From Pseudomonadota bacterium (GTDB taxonomy: Bacteria > Pseudomonadota > Alphaproteobacteria > Rhodospirillales > Magnetospirillaceae), in the NCBI GenBank assembly GCA_021793155.1, contig JAJYTF010000028.1, positions 1-64,000 of the forward strand: a stretch of DNA of 64,000 nucleotides, written 5' to 3'. How positions within the stretch are numbered: position 1 is the first letter of the stretch; every line of letters starts with the position of its first letter. A program made the translations under genes and the position numbers. This document shows positions 1-8,958 of the stretch, piece by piece. The notes beneath the pieces were generated by a model. The model was not told the DNA's origin. It was given only the letters and a program-made list of their open reading frames with translations, and did not search any database.

Positions 1-1
1 A

Positions 2-109
2 GCCCGCACCATCGACGCCCTATGGAAGGCCGTCGGCAGCATCTGCGACCTCTACTCCCCCGAGGAATGTTGGAACTACCTTAGAGAGGCCGGATATGTT
101 GCAGATTAA
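2..109 (+). pseudogene. IS630-family transposase, C-terminal end only
   Basis: The reading frame is open from the window edge to a TAA and encodes 35 residues (ARTIDALWKAVGSICDLYS...ECWNYLREAGYVAD). This closely resembles the C-terminus of IS630-type DDE transposases, with the typical 'LWK..G.IC.LF.P.EC.NYF..AGY' pattern. The rest lies left of the window, so it cannot be told whether the element is intact. The DNA after the stop ('attactgggacttggta', then 'ta') may contain the insertion sequence's right end, since IS630 elements insert at TA, but the inverted repeat cannot be confirmed without the other end. Confidence 0.7.
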
Positions 110-166
110 AAGCTCGACGCTCTAATTACTGGGACTTGGTATAATGGGATTTATTTTTCCGTGCCG

Positions 167-1057
167 TCACGTGGGGCTCAGGATATGGCCCCGCTGCCGG
201 AGCGCCTGCGCCAGGAAGTCAGTGAAGGCGCGAATCCGCGGGATGTTACGAAGATCTGCGTGGGTTGCCAGCCACAGGTCACGTTCCGGCGGCCGCTCGG
301 GCGGTGGCAGGCGCACCAGATTGGTCGAATCGCCCAGATAGCGGGGCAGGCAGGCAATGCCAACACCGGCCTGCACCGCCGCCAGCTGGAAATGGTGGTC
401 ATTGCTGCGCAGGACGACGTCCGCAGCGTTGGCCTGGGCGGAAAACCATTGCATCTCCTGCAATGTCATCAGGTCGGATTCAGCGAGAATGATACTGTGG
501 CCGACAGCCCCGCCCTCCCAATCGGGGACGCCATGGCTGCGAAGATAGTCGCGGCTGGCGAACAGACCAAAATTGATTTTCCCGACCTTGCGCGCGGTGA
601 TTTCGCTCTGGCTCAGGGCGGACGGGCGGAGCGCCACGTCGGCTTCGCGCCGGGTCAGGCTCAACGTCCGCCGGTCGGTATCCACCTCCAACCGGATGCG
701 TGGAAAGGCCAGCTGGAATTCCGCGAGAATCGGCGGAAGCACCCGCGCCGCCAGGCATTCGATGGTGGTCAGCCGTAACGGTCCTTCCAGGCGGGTGTCA
801 TGGCCGTCGACAACGCGGGTCACCGCCAGGATGTCGGCCTCGATCTTCTCGACATTGTCGAGGATAGCCTGGCCGGCCGGCGTCAACGCATAGCCGGACG
901 GGGTCTTTTGCAGAAGCTTGGCACCGGCCCGCTCTTCCAGGGTTTCGAGCCTTCGGCCTACGGTGGTCTGGCGGACGCCCAGGGCAAGCGCCGCTTTTGA
1001 AAGAGTGCCGCTACGCGCTACGGCGAGAAAGATGCGCAGGTCGTCCCACTGGAGCAT
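167..1057 (-). CDS. LysR-family transcriptional regulator
   Basis: A 296-residue protein of standard LysR length. The N-terminus (MLQWDDLRIFLAVARSGTLSKAA...) is a LysR winged helix-turn-helix: residues ~1-60 contain the 'TTVGRRLETLEERAGAKLL' recognition segment. A periplasmic-binding-like effector domain covers ~90-290. It lies alone between the transposase tail and a convergent-side c-di-GMP gene on the same strand, so no target operon can be assigned. The effector is unknown. The family assignment is firm and the function is not predictable beyond transcription regulation. Confidence 0.9.
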   Translation of the reverse strand: MLQWDDLRIFLAVARSGTLSKAALALGVRQTTVGRRLETLEERAGAKLLQKTPSGYALTPAGQAILDNVEKIEADILAVTRVVDGHDTRLEGPLRLTTIECLAARVLPPILAEFQLAFPRIRLEVDTDRRTLSLTRREADVALRPSALSQSEITARKVGKINFGLFASRDYLRSHGVPDWEGGAVGHSIILAESDLMTLQEMQWFSAQANAADVVLRSNDHHFQLAAVQAGVGIACLPRYLGDSTNLVRLPPPERPPERDLWLATHADLRNIPRIRAFTDFLAQALRQRGHILSPT

Positions 1058-1151
1058 GGCTCTCTTCGGAAGCTGACGAATTCGCGCAAATTATCGCTTG
1101 CACATTGGTACAAGTAACCTTTCCATTTGGAAATGTTCCATCATACCTAAG

Positions 1152-2819
1152 TTAGCGACTTAAGGTTGGTTGGGCCAAAACTCCCCGACGAAGCAGCTTT
1201 TCGAACTCGTCGGCCGGCAGGGGGCGGGAGAAGTAGAATCCCTGAATCGTCCGGCAGCCGTGATCGGTCAGGAATTTGACATGGGCCGGCAATTCGCAGC
1301 CCTCTGCCACGACGTCGAGGTTGAGCCCTTTCGACAGGCCGATGATGGCGCGGGCAATCTCGGCCGCCTTGGGATTGGTGTCCACATCGACCACGAAGGC
1401 GCGGTCGATCTTCAACGTAGTGATGGGGAAGCGGCTGAGATAGGACAGGGACGAATAGCCCGTGCCGAAATCGTCGATGGACAGCCCGACACCAAGCTGC
1501 CGCAAAGCGTTCATCCGGCTTACCGCGGTGTCGACGTCGCCCATCAGCATGCTCTCGGTGATCTCGAGTTCGAGCCAGGACGGATCAAGGCCCGAATCGC
1601 GCAACGCGTCGCGCACCGTCTCGACGAAGTGGCGGTTGCGGAACTGCCGGGTCGAGACGTTGACCGCAACGCAGATGGACGGAAGCCGCCGATCCTGCCA
1701 CCGCTTGTTCTGACGGCAACTATGGCGCAGTACCCAGGCGCCGATCTCCTCGATCATCCCCGTCTCTTCGGCAACGGTGATGAATTCGGCGGGCCGGATC
1801 AGGCCTTCGGTCGGATCGTTCCACCGGATCAGCGCTTCGGCTCCGACGATGGTGCCATCGGCGGCACGCACCTTGGGCTGGAAATAGACGACGAATTCCT
1901 CGTTGGCCAGGGCCCGCCGCATCCGTGCCTCGAGATCGAGGCGGGCCCGCGCCCGGCGGTTCAGCTCGGCGGAGAAAAACTGGTACTGATTGCGCCCGGA
2001 CAGCTTGGCATGATGCAGTGCCGTGTCGGCTTGCTTGACCAGGGTCGGGCCGTCCGCGGCATCCTGCGGAAACAGGCCGATACCCAGTGATGCGGTGATG
2101 GCGACCTCGTGGCCGTCGATGGAGAAGGGGACCTTGATCGCCGTCAGCACCTTTTCGGCGACGATCACGCTGTCGTCTTCGGCGGCCAGGGCCATCACCA
2201 GGGCGAACTTGTCGCCTTCGAGACGCACCACGGTGTCAATCTCGCGGACGCAGTCGGTCAGGCGCTGGGCTACTTCAACCAATAGCCGGTCGCCGGCGGT
2301 GAAGCCCAGGGCGTCGTTGATCAGGATGAAACGGTCCAGTCCCAACATCAGCAATGCCACTGAACCGCCGGTGCGGTTGGCCTGGAGCAGCGCCCGCTCG
2401 ACGCGGTCGAGAAAAATGACATGATTGGGCAAGCCGGTTAACGGATCGTGGCCGAATCGCTGATCGGGGAGCGGCGTCTCGCCGTGGCCCGGGCGCAGCA
2501 GGCCGACGGTGCAGGGGGCACCGAAAGCACCTTCTTCGACGGAGGTCAGGATGATGTCGAAGCGACGGTCATGGCCGTCGGCGCAGGGGAGCATCCCAGA
2601 CCAGAACGGGCTGCCCGCCGCCGCAAGAATGGCGGCAAGCTGGTCACGCGCGGCGGCGGCCGAGGGCGTTGCTCCGGTCCGAATATCCGCTGCGGGGTGG
2701 CCGGTGATAGCCTCGAACGCCCGGTTGACCTGCAGCGGCTGCCCCATGGCTCCGCCGACGATGATCCCGTCGGCGCTGTGGTCGAACAGGAAGTCAAGGA
2801 GTGTCCGATTCCCACCCAT
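1152..2819 (-). CDS. PAS-GGDEF-EAL protein, probable c-di-GMP phosphodiesterase
   Basis: Start chosen at MGGNRTLLDFLFDHSADG, 13 codons inside the longest frame, because the PAS domain begins there (555 residues). Order: PAS ~5-110, GGDEF ~125-285, EAL ~295-545. The diguanylate cyclase signature is degraded to EGDKF (catalytic Glu replaced by Lys), so this half is probably inactive. The EAL half keeps EALIRW, NVS, ITESML, IDDFGTGYSSLSYL, LKIDRAF, AEG.E and QGF, so it is predicted to hydrolyse c-di-GMP. No membrane segment is seen. The 5' region holds a REP-like hairpin at about 2890-2915. The signal sensed by the PAS domain is unknown. Confidence 0.88.
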   Translation of the reverse strand: MGGNRTLLDFLFDHSADGIIVGGAMGQPLQVNRAFEAITGHPAADIRTGATPSAAAARDQLAAILAAAGSPFWSGMLPCADGHDRRFDIILTSVEEGAFGAPCTVGLLRPGHGETPLPDQRFGHDPLTGLPNHVIFLDRVERALLQANRTGGSVALLMLGLDRFILINDALGFTAGDRLLVEVAQRLTDCVREIDTVVRLEGDKFALVMALAAEDDSVIVAEKVLTAIKVPFSIDGHEVAITASLGIGLFPQDAADGPTLVKQADTALHHAKLSGRNQYQFFSAELNRRARARLDLEARMRRALANEEFVVYFQPKVRAADGTIVGAEALIRWNDPTEGLIRPAEFITVAEETGMIEEIGAWVLRHSCRQNKRWQDRRLPSICVAVNVSTRQFRNRHFVETVRDALRDSGLDPSWLELEITESMLMGDVDTAVSRMNALRQLGVGLSIDDFGTGYSSLSYLSRFPITTLKIDRAFVVDVDTNPKAAEIARAIIGLSKGLNLDVVAEGCELPAHVKFLTDHGCRTIQGFYFSRPLPADEFEKLLRRGVLAQPTLSR

Positions 2820-2885
2820 CGTCCAACATCCCCGTCGGATCATCAGAGCGGGAAGCATTCGGATGGGATCGCACCCAATCTCGTC

Positions 2886-2915
2886 GTCCCGGGGTCAAGC
2901 CCGGGAACGGCAATG
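2886..2915. repeat. REP-type hairpin in intergenic DNA
   Basis: The stretch 'gtcccggggtcaagcccgggaac' forms a short stem (CCCGGG/CCCGGG) around 'gtcaag'. A similar hairpin (CCCCCGG..gtcatgt..CCGGGGG) occurs at 34696-34718. Such hairpins are a common dispersed class in alphaproteobacterial intergenic DNA. No T-tract follows on either strand, so it is not called a terminator. Confidence 0.45.
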
Positions 2916-3013
2916 ATGACTGAGGGTGCGGCGCCCCAACCTCATCGCGCTCTGCAAATGCCCACAGCTTCAATGTTGGTACCAGAACCGGCCGGATGTA
3001 AAGCCGCTACATT

Positions 3014-3045
3014 AAAAAGACCCCCGCCGATGTCGGGCGGGGGTC
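3014..3045 (-). terminator. Intrinsic terminator of the rnf operon
   Basis: On the minus strand, GACCCCCGCC pairs with GGCGGGGGTC across a short loop and is followed directly by TTTTT. It lies 50 bases past the rnfH stop codon, where the apbE-rseC-rnf transcript should end. Confidence 0.85.
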
Positions 3046-3095
3046 GAGGCACGGTCGACGGATGATGTCGAGCGGCAAATAGTGGCGACGTCGCT

Positions 3096-3356
3096 CTATT
3101 CGCGGCGTTTGACCGTTTTCGGATCTGCGGTGATGGGGCGGTAGATTTCCACCCGCGCGCCATCGGGCACGGCGGCGTCAAGGGCGATGACCTTGCCGTA
3201 GATTCCCACCTTCTGTTGTTCCAGGTCGATATCGGGAAAACGGCCAAGGATGCCGGAACGCTCGATGGCCTGTTTGACCGTGGCACCGTCGGGAAGCTCG
3301 ACGTTGACCAGGGCCTGTTTGGCCGCTGTGGCGTAGACGACTGAAACCTTCATCAT
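3096..3356 (-). CDS. rnfH: RnfH family ubiquitin-like protein
   Basis: An 86-residue protein with the RnfH/UPF0125 beta-grasp pattern: MKVSVVYAT at the start, 'GATVKQAIERSGIL' and 'VGIYGKV...L..GARVEIYRP' near the end. It is the last gene of the rnf cluster, 8 bases after rnfE, and is followed by an intrinsic terminator. RnfH accompanies Rnf in many alpha- and gammaproteobacteria, but its role in assembly or function is poorly defined. The C-terminus is basic (TVKRRE). Confidence 0.92.
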   Translation of the reverse strand: MMKVSVVYATAAKQALVNVELPDGATVKQAIERSGILGRFPDIDLEQQKVGIYGKVIALDAAVPDGARVEIYRPITADPKTVKRRE

Positions 3357-3364
3357 CGCCTCCG

Positions 3365-4036
3365 TTACACGCTGTGGGCGCCGGCCATGGCGATCGGCTT
3401 GCCGGCGCGGATGTCCAGCATGCGCTTGACCGCCAGCAGCAGGCCGAGGGCAAGGAAGCCGCCGGGCGGCAGGACGGCGACGAGCACGCCGGTATCGGCC
3501 GGCAGGATGCGCAGCTCAAGGAACTTGAAGGCCGGGCCCAGCAGCAGATGGGCATCGGCGAACAGGGTGCCGGAACCGACGATCTCGCGCATCGCACCGA
3601 TGACCGTGAGCGCCCCGGTGAAGCCGATCCCCATGAACAGTCCGTCGAGGAAGGCGGGAATGGCCGGCTCTTTGGCGGCGAACACCTCGGCGCGGCCAAG
3701 CGGCAGGCAGTTGGACACGATCAGCGGGATGAACAGACCCAGCACCTTGTACAGCTCATGCATCCAGGCGTTCAGGCTGAGATCGACCAGAGTCACCATG
3801 GCGGCGATGATCAGGATGTAGACGGGGATGCGCACCTCCTGCGTGATGTAGCCGCGCAAGGCGGCGATCAGCAGGTTGGAGGTGGCCATGACGAAGGCCG
3901 TCGCCAGGCCCATGCCCAAGCCGTTGGTGGCGCTGGTGGTCATCGCCATGGTCGGGCACATGCCCAGCATCTGGGCCAGGACGCCGTTGTTGTCCCACAG
4001 GCCGTCGCGGACAATCTGCTTGTAACTGGTAGCCAT
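3365..4036 (-). CDS. rnfE: Rnf complex integral membrane subunit RnfE
   Basis: A 223-residue, six-helix membrane protein of the RnfE/NqrD family. It begins MATSYKQIVRDGLWDNNGVLAQMLGMCPTMA..., including the conserved 'N..L.Q.LG.CP..A' motif. A second conserved 'PLIVSNCLPLGRAEVFA' segment (Asn-Cys, a metal-ligand motif shared with RnfA) lies near residue 105. RnfA and RnfE are paralogues that form the antiparallel membrane core and hold an iron-sulfur centre. The ATG overlaps the rnfG stop by one base, so translation is coupled. Confidence 0.96.
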   Translation of the reverse strand: MATSYKQIVRDGLWDNNGVLAQMLGMCPTMAMTTSATNGLGMGLATAFVMATSNLLIAALRGYITQEVRIPVYILIIAAMVTLVDLSLNAWMHELYKVLGLFIPLIVSNCLPLGRAEVFAAKEPAIPAFLDGLFMGIGFTGALTVIGAMREIVGSGTLFADAHLLLGPAFKFLELRILPADTGVLVAVLPPGGFLALGLLLAVKRMLDIRAGKPIAMAGAHSV

Positions 4037-4641
4037 CAGTGCGTCTCCACCAATTGGGCTTTATGCGCGGCGAAGAATTCCAGGCCGCGGCGAATTGCGG
4101 CGACCACGCCACGCGGTGTGATGGTCGCGCCGGAGAACTGATCGAACACGCCGCCGTCCTTTTTCACCTTCCACTTGTCCGCTGGCGGATCGCCCAGCGA
4201 CAGGCCGGTGAATTTGGTGATCCAGTTGCTCTTGGCGGCGTCGATACGGTCGCCGAGGCCGGGCGTTTCTTTGAATTCCGTGGCGCGCACCCCCAGGATC
4301 TTGCCTTCGGGCGTCACCCCCATGATGAGGTGGATCTCGCCGCCATAGCCGCTGCCGACGATCTCGTAGGCGACACCGGTCAACTGGCCGCCCTTCAGGG
4401 CGCGGTAGACGGTGACATCCTTGCCCTCGTCGTTTTTCACGGTGACGGCATCCTTGACAAGGTTGTTGTCGTAAAGGCCCGGCGGGATCACCTGTGTCAG
4501 CGAGTTCTGCAGGTCGTCGATGGCCCGCAAGGCGATTTCGTCATGGGTGAAGTGATCGGTCGCGGCAACCAGGATGCCGAAGCCCAGGCAGAAGGAACCC
4601 AGTACCATGGCATGGGTCAATGTCATCGTGCGCGCGCTCAT
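4036..4641 (-). CDS. rnfG: Rnf complex FMN-carrying subunit RnfG
   Basis: A 201-residue protein with one N-terminal membrane helix (~8-28) and a periplasmic FMN-binding domain. The flavinylation motif SGAT (FSGATITPRGV, near residue 170) supplies the threonine to which ApbE attaches FMN, and apbE is the first gene of this operon. 'GYGGEIHLIMGVTPEGKILGV' and 'ETPGLGDRI' are further family signatures. It overlaps rnfD by ATGA and rnfE by one base. Role: electron transfer between RnfC/B and the membrane subunits. Confidence 0.96.
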   Translation of the reverse strand: MSARTMTLTHAMVLGSFCLGFGILVAATDHFTHDEIALRAIDDLQNSLTQVIPPGLYDNNLVKDAVTVKNDEGKDVTVYRALKGGQLTGVAYEIVGSGYGGEIHLIMGVTPEGKILGVRATEFKETPGLGDRIDAAKSNWITKFTGLSLGDPPADKWKVKKDGGVFDQFSGATITPRGVVAAIRRGLEFFAAHKAQLVETH

Positions 4642-5717
4642 TTCTCCCCCTTAACTTCCAGAGGCTCGCCTTTGCGGGTACGGCCGAACGCACGCGGGCG
4701 ACAATTGTGATCGATGATCGGCGTCAGGGCGTTCATCAGCAGCACGGCGAAGGCCATGCCTTCCGGATAGCCGGCGAAAGTGCGGATGATCCAGGCCAAC
4801 AGGCCGCAGCCGACGCCGTAGACGATCTGGCCCTGCTTGGAGACCGGCGAGGTGACGTAGTCGGTGGCGATGAAGAACGCGCCGAGGAAAGTTGCGCCGG
4901 ACATCAGGTGGAAGGTGCCGTCGGCGAACCGGTCCGGATTGATCAGGTGGAAGACGGTGCCCATGACGAACAGGGTGCCCATCAGTGCCACCGGGGTGTG
5001 CCACGAAATGATCTTGCGGGCCAGCAGGACCAGGCCCCCGGCCAGGATCAGGATGGCCGAGGTCTCGCCGAAGCTGCCGGCATGAAGGCCAATCGCCATG
5101 TCCATCAGGTCGGGCAGGTTCTGCACCGATTCGGTCACCGGGACGCCGCGCGACAGCTCGGTCTTCACATAGCCCAGCGCCGAGGCCGCGGTCATGGTGT
5201 CGACATTGAAGGCGTGGCCGAAGGTGATGGCGAGGCTGTCGGCGAAACTCAGGCCCTTGTCGGAGAACAGCGGGTGCGGTGTGACCCAGGCGGTCATCTT
5301 GACGGGGAATGAGACCAGCAGGGCGACGCGGGCCACCATGGCCGGGTTGAACACGTTCTGGCCGAGGCCGCCGAACAGATGCTTGGCCAGGACGATGGCG
5401 AACACGGACCCGATGACGCCGATCCACCAGGGGGCCCAGGGCGGCAGGCTCATGGCCAGCAGCCAGCCGGTGAGCACCGCCGAGCCGTCGGAGAGCGTCG
5501 CCCCCACGGGTTTGTCCTGCGCCTGAAGACACAGGGCCTCGGCCACCACGCAGGAGCCGACGGTGATGAGGAACATGAAGATGGCGGGCCAGCCGAACAG
5601 CCAGGCATCGAACAGGGTTGCCGGCACCAGGGCCAGGATGACCGTGGTCATCGTCTTCTGGACGCTGGTGGGCGCGTGCGTGAACGGCGCGCTCTTGTCT
5701 GTGTAGGCGAGGGTCAT
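4638..5717 (-). CDS. rnfD: Rnf complex FMN-carrying membrane subunit RnfD
   Basis: A 359-residue RnfD/NqrB family protein with about nine or ten membrane helices. The flavinylation motif is present as HLMSGATFLG (near residue 270). Other conserved stretches are 'LSDGSAVLTGWLLAMSLPP' and 'FGGLGQNVFNPAMVARVALL'. Covalent FMN on this subunit is made by ApbE. The gene overlaps both rnfC upstream and rnfG downstream by ATGA. It is probably part of the ion-translocating path. Confidence 0.96.
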   Translation of the reverse strand: MTLAYTDKSAPFTHAPTSVQKTMTTVILALVPATLFDAWLFGWPAIFMFLITVGSCVVAEALCLQAQDKPVGATLSDGSAVLTGWLLAMSLPPWAPWWIGVIGSVFAIVLAKHLFGGLGQNVFNPAMVARVALLVSFPVKMTAWVTPHPLFSDKGLSFADSLAITFGHAFNVDTMTAASALGYVKTELSRGVPVTESVQNLPDLMDMAIGLHAGSFGETSAILILAGGLVLLARKIISWHTPVALMGTLFVMGTVFHLINPDRFADGTFHLMSGATFLGAFFIATDYVTSPVSKQGQIVYGVGCGLLAWIIRTFAGYPEGMAFAVLLMNALTPIIDHNCRPRAFGRTRKGEPLEVKGEK

Positions 5718-7204
5718 ACGCTGGCCTTGTTGTCAGGGTTTTCCGATGCCGCGGCGGCTGCCTTGCGGGCTGCCGCGGCAGCCGCCGCTGCCGCCTTCTT
5801 GGCCTGGGCCTGCTGTTCGAGGCGGGTTGTGCGCGTCTCGGCCAGCGTCTTGATGCGTTCGAGCTTCCGCTTGTCGCGCTCGGCCTCGTTAAGGCGCCCT
5901 TTGGCGTAGTTGAAGAAGTGCACCAGCGGGATGTGCGACGGGCAGACATAGGAGCAGCTGCCGCAGGAGAAGCAGTCCATCACGCCGAGCTTGGCGGCGC
6001 CGTCCAGGTTGTCCTTGCGGATGAACGCGGCCATTTCCACCGGAACCAGCCCGCAGGGGCAGATGGTCACGCAACTGCCACAACGGATGCAGGGTTGGGT
6101 GTCCCGTTCGTTGACCTCGTCCGCGGTCAGCGCCAGGATGCCCGACGTCCCCTTGACCACCGGCACTTCCAGCGAGGGCAGCGGCTGGCCCATCATCGGC
6201 CCGCCGTTGACGATGCGCCGCGGCGGCTCCTTCAGTCCGCCGCAAAAGGCCACCAGATCCGAGACCATGGTGCCCAGCGGCACGTCGATGTTCTTGCCCT
6301 CGGTGACCGCTCCACCGCTCACCGTCACCACGCGGGACAGCAGCGGGCGGCCGAAGCGGATGGCATGATGCACGGCGCGGGCCGTGCCGACGTTGTGGAC
6401 GACGACGCCCAGTTCGGCGGTCAGCTTCTTGGCCGGGGTCTCCAGGCCGGTAATGGCCTGGGTGAGGTGACGTTCCGAACCCATCGGATACTGCACGGGA
6501 ACGCCGACCACGGAGATGTTGGGGAAAGCCGAAGCCGCCTGGCTCATGGCCGCCATGGCCTGCGGCTTGTTCTCTTCGATGCCGACGACGATCTTCGCTG
6601 TGCCCAGGGCATGGGCCATGATCCGCGCACCGTCGATCACCTCGGCGGCGTATTCGCGCATCACCCTGTCGTCGCAGGTGAGATAGGGCTCGCACTCGGC
6701 GCCGTTGATCAGCAGGGTCTCCAGCTTGTTCTGGCTGCCCAGGTTCAGCTTTATCGCCGAGGGGAAGGTGGCGCCCCCCAGCCCGACGATGCCGGCGGCG
6801 GCGACTCGCTCGCGGATTTCCTGCGACGAGGCGGCGAACGGGTCGGCCAGGGGCTGGGGCAGTTCGGCCCATTCATCCTTGCCGTCGGGCTCGAGCATGA
6901 TGGTCAGCTGCGGCAGGCCCGACGGATGGGGAGCCGTCACCATGGCGACGTCGGCGATGCGGCCCGAGGTGGGGGCATGGGTCGAGGCGGAGACCGCCCC
7001 TTGCGCACGGGCCAGCAACTGGCCCTTTTTTACCATATCGCCGGACTTGACCACCGGTTCGGCCGGGGCTCCGATATGCTGCTGCAGCGGAAGGTAAAGT
7101 TTCCGCGGCAGCGGCATCGGCACGATCGCCTTTTCGCTGGTCAGTTCCTTGCGGTAGTCGGGGTGGATGCCGCCACGAACGGGGAAAATCTTCATGACCG
7201 GCAC
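5714..7204 (-). CDS. rnfC: Rnf complex NADH-binding subunit RnfC
   Basis: A 496-residue peripheral subunit related to complex I NuoF. It has an N-terminal barrel/sandwich region, an NADH/FMN-binding core (~120-330, with 'GLGGATFPSAIKL' and 'INGAECEPYLTCDDR') and two 4Fe-4S motifs: CIRCGSCVTICP (~370) and CFSCGSCSYVCP (~410). The last ~60 residues are a charged, alanine-rich helical tail (KKAAAAAAAAARKAAAAAS), a low-complexity extension common but variable in length in RnfC. RnfC is where NAD(H) reacts. It overlaps rnfD, but 122 bases containing a repeat hairpin separate it from rnfB. Confidence 0.96.
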   Translation of the reverse strand: MPVMKIFPVRGGIHPDYRKELTSEKAIVPMPLPRKLYLPLQQHIGAPAEPVVKSGDMVKKGQLLARAQGAVSASTHAPTSGRIADVAMVTAPHPSGLPQLTIMLEPDGKDEWAELPQPLADPFAASSQEIRERVAAAGIVGLGGATFPSAIKLNLGSQNKLETLLINGAECEPYLTCDDRVMREYAAEVIDGARIMAHALGTAKIVVGIEENKPQAMAAMSQAASAFPNISVVGVPVQYPMGSERHLTQAITGLETPAKKLTAELGVVVHNVGTARAVHHAIRFGRPLLSRVVTVSGGAVTEGKNIDVPLGTMVSDLVAFCGGLKEPPRRIVNGGPMMGQPLPSLEVPVVKGTSGILALTADEVNERDTQPCIRCGSCVTICPCGLVPVEMAAFIRKDNLDGAAKLGVMDCFSCGSCSYVCPSHIPLVHFFNYAKGRLNEAERDKRKLERIKTLAETRTTRLEQQAQAKKAAAAAAAAARKAAAAASENPDNKASV

Positions 7205-7214
7205 TCCTTGGGGC

Positions 7215-7305
7215 AGCCGCCCTTCCGTGTCACGGCGACGACCGAAGGGGGGAGGGATCCCGTTGGGCCAGCGAGATCCCTCGCTGCGCTCGGGATGACA
7301 GTGAA
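7215..7305. repeat. REP-like hairpin between rnfB and rnfC
   Basis: The 122-base gap inside the otherwise tight rnf operon carries an inverted-repeat element: 'gagggatcccgttgg', then 'gagatccctcgctgcgctcgggatgaca'. The end 'CGCTGCGCTCGGGATGAC' resembles repeats at about 12181-12212 and 33599-33630. It may act as an mRNA stability or attenuation element, but its position may be incidental. Confidence 0.45.
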
Positions 7306-7326
7306 ATTAGCGTCCATCTGCGGATC

Positions 7327-7863
7327 CTAATGCAGCTCGTGCGAGCCGGGTTTTTCCCAATGCCATTCGCCGAGGGTCACCGGAACAGCGCACATCTTGA
7401 TCGCTTCGGTCGGGCAGACCTTGAAGCATTTGGCGCAGCCGTGACAGTTCTCGCGGATCACGGTATGGACCTGCTTGGGCGCGCCGATGAAAGCATCCGT
7501 GCTGCACTCGTTGGCGCAGCGCAGACAGCCGATGCACAGGTCCTCCTGGACGAAGGCGTATTGCGGTCCCTTGTCCTCGTGCTCGGAGAGGTCGGCCTTG
7601 ACCCCCAGCTTCTTCGACAGCTTTTCGGCCACCGCCTTGCCGCCCGGAGGGCACAAGGTCACCGGCGCTTCGCCGCGGGCCAGGGCGGCGGCGGCCTGGC
7701 CGCAGCCTACGAAACCGCATTGGCCGCATTGCGCGCCGGGCAGCAGCGCCAGAAGTTCCGCTTCCAGCGGATTGCCTTCAACCGCCAGATAACGGGAGGC
7801 AATTCCTAGGACCGTGCCCAATGTGGCGCCCATAGCCACAAGACTGCCGACTGCAAGTAGCAT
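7327..7863 (-). CDS. rnfB: Rnf complex ferredoxin-like subunit RnfB
   Basis: A 178-residue protein: one N-terminal membrane helix, a 4Fe-4S Fer4_21 motif (CGQCGFVGCGQAAAALARGEAP...C, ~45-75), and a two-cluster ferredoxin domain with CIGCLRCANEC (~110) and CHGCAKCFKVCP (~140). RnfB is the electron entry or exit point for ferredoxin. It is followed by the repeat-containing gap before rnfC and preceded by rnfA with 11 bases between. The C-terminal 'GEWHWEKPGSHELH' tail is His-rich and short. Confidence 0.96.
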   Translation of the reverse strand: MLLAVGSLVAMGATLGTVLGIASRYLAVEGNPLEAELLALLPGAQCGQCGFVGCGQAAAALARGEAPVTLCPPGGKAVAEKLSKKLGVKADLSEHEDKGPQYAFVQEDLCIGCLRCANECSTDAFIGAPKQVHTVIRENCHGCAKCFKVCPTEAIKMCAVPVTLGEWHWEKPGSHELH

Positions 7864-7874
7864 GACCGGTGCTC

Positions 7875-8456
7875 CTAGTTCGCGCTGATGCCGGAAAAGC
7901 CCATGAACGCCAGCGCAAGCAGGCTGGCGGTGACGAAGCCGATCGGCGGGCCGCCGAACAGCCGAGGCACCTCGTTCAGCGCGATGCGTTCACGCAGGCC
8001 GGCGAAGATGACGAGGATCAGGCTGTAGCCGAACGCCGAAGCGAAGCCATAGAGCATGCTTTCGATGAAGTTGTGCTTGCTCTGCACATTCAGCAGCGGG
8101 ATGCCCAGCACGGCGCAGTTGGTGGTGATCAGCGGCAGGTAAATGCCCAAGGTCTGGAAGAGCGAGGGCGATACCTTGCGGATCACCATTTCGGTGAACT
8201 GCACCACCGCGGCGATCACCAGGATGAAGGTGATGGTACGCAGATAGCCGAGACCGAACGGAGCCAGCAGGAACACTTCGATCGCCCAGGCCAGGATGGA
8301 CGACACGGTCATGACGAAGGTGGTCGCCATTCCCATGCCCACCGCGGTGTCGATCTTGGTGGTGACGCCCATGAACGAGCACAGGCCGAGGAAGCGAACG
8401 AGCACCACGTTGTTGACCAACGCAGCCCCGATCATGAGGAGAATGAATTCTTGCAT
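7875..8456 (-). CDS. rnfA: Rnf complex integral membrane subunit RnfA
   Basis: A 193-residue, six-helix RnfA/NqrE protein starting [31 protein letters not shown]; 'NNVVL.RFLG.C.F.GV' is the family signature. The second conserved segment '[12 protein letters not shown]' (Asn-Cys ligand pair) is at ~100. It pairs with RnfE to form the membrane iron-sulfur core. It comes first of the rnf structural genes, directly after rseC. Confidence 0.96.
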   Translation of the reverse strand: MQEFILLMIGAALVNNVVLVRFLGLCSFMGVTTKIDTAVGMGMATTFVMTVSSILAWAIEVFLLAPFGLGYLRTITFILVIAAVVQFTEMVIRKVSPSLFQTLGIYLPLITTNCAVLGIPLLNVQSKHNFIESMLYGFASAFGYSLILVIFAGLRERIALNEVPRLFGGPPIGFVTASLLALAFMGFSGISAN

Positions 8457-8476
8457 TTCGAGCGGTCCCCCGACCG

Positions 8477-8953
8477 TTATTCCTGGTCACAGTGGTCGCT
8501 AGGGCCTGGTCCATAGGCATAGCGAAGGAAATGCGGCGACAATTCGCCTTTGGCGTCGAGATGGCCGGCCCGGAAGCGGGCGATGAGCAGGCCCCCCACC
8601 AGGCCGAGAACCGACGCAATGGCCGCGTCGGCATCGCTACCGGTCAACAGCTGTCCGGCCATGGCGCCCCCCACCATCAACAATAGCGGCAGGGCGTAGG
8701 CCAGCGCCGAAGCGCGCAACAGGGAGCGCTCGGAAATGCCGAACACGACGCGGTCGCCCACCTGGCCTTGAAAGCTGTTCACCATGGAAAATCGCCTGGC
8801 CATCAGGCGACGGCTGCTGCCGCCGCTCTTGACCCCGCAGCTGGAGGCGGAAAGGCAACCCTCGCACGCCTCACCCTGTTCGGGTTCCAGCCAGACGGTA
8901 TCGCCGTCGGTGGCAACCACGCGGGCAACCCCTTCGACCAGATGACCGTCCAT
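8477..8953 (-). CDS. rseC: RseC/MucC-family Cys-motif membrane protein
   Basis: 158 residues. The N-terminal domain has a Cys motif ([13 protein letters not shown], ~25-40) and '[21 protein letters not shown]'. Two membrane helices follow (~80-100 and ~107-125), the SoxR-reducing system RseC topology. RseC genes are often joined to rnf operons, where Rnf (Rsx) with RseC keeps SoxR reduced in enteric bacteria. No soxR is seen here. The gene lies 5 bases after apbE, so it is probably a functional accessory of Rnf. Confidence 0.88.
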   Translation of the reverse strand: MDGHLVEGVARVVATDGDTVWLEPEQGEACEGCLSASSCGVKSGGSSRRLMARRFSMVNSFQGQVGDRVVFGISERSLLRASALAYALPLLLMVGGAMAGQLLTGSDADAAIASVLGLVGGLLIARFRAGHLDAKGELSPHFLRYAYGPGPSDHCDQE

Positions 8954-8958
8954 CGGCC

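Noticed and set aside
5740-5815. Alanine-rich tail of RnfC as a frameshift or error
   Set aside because: The frame stays open to a stop overlapping rnfD by ATGA, and Ala/Lys-rich RnfC tails of variable length are common.
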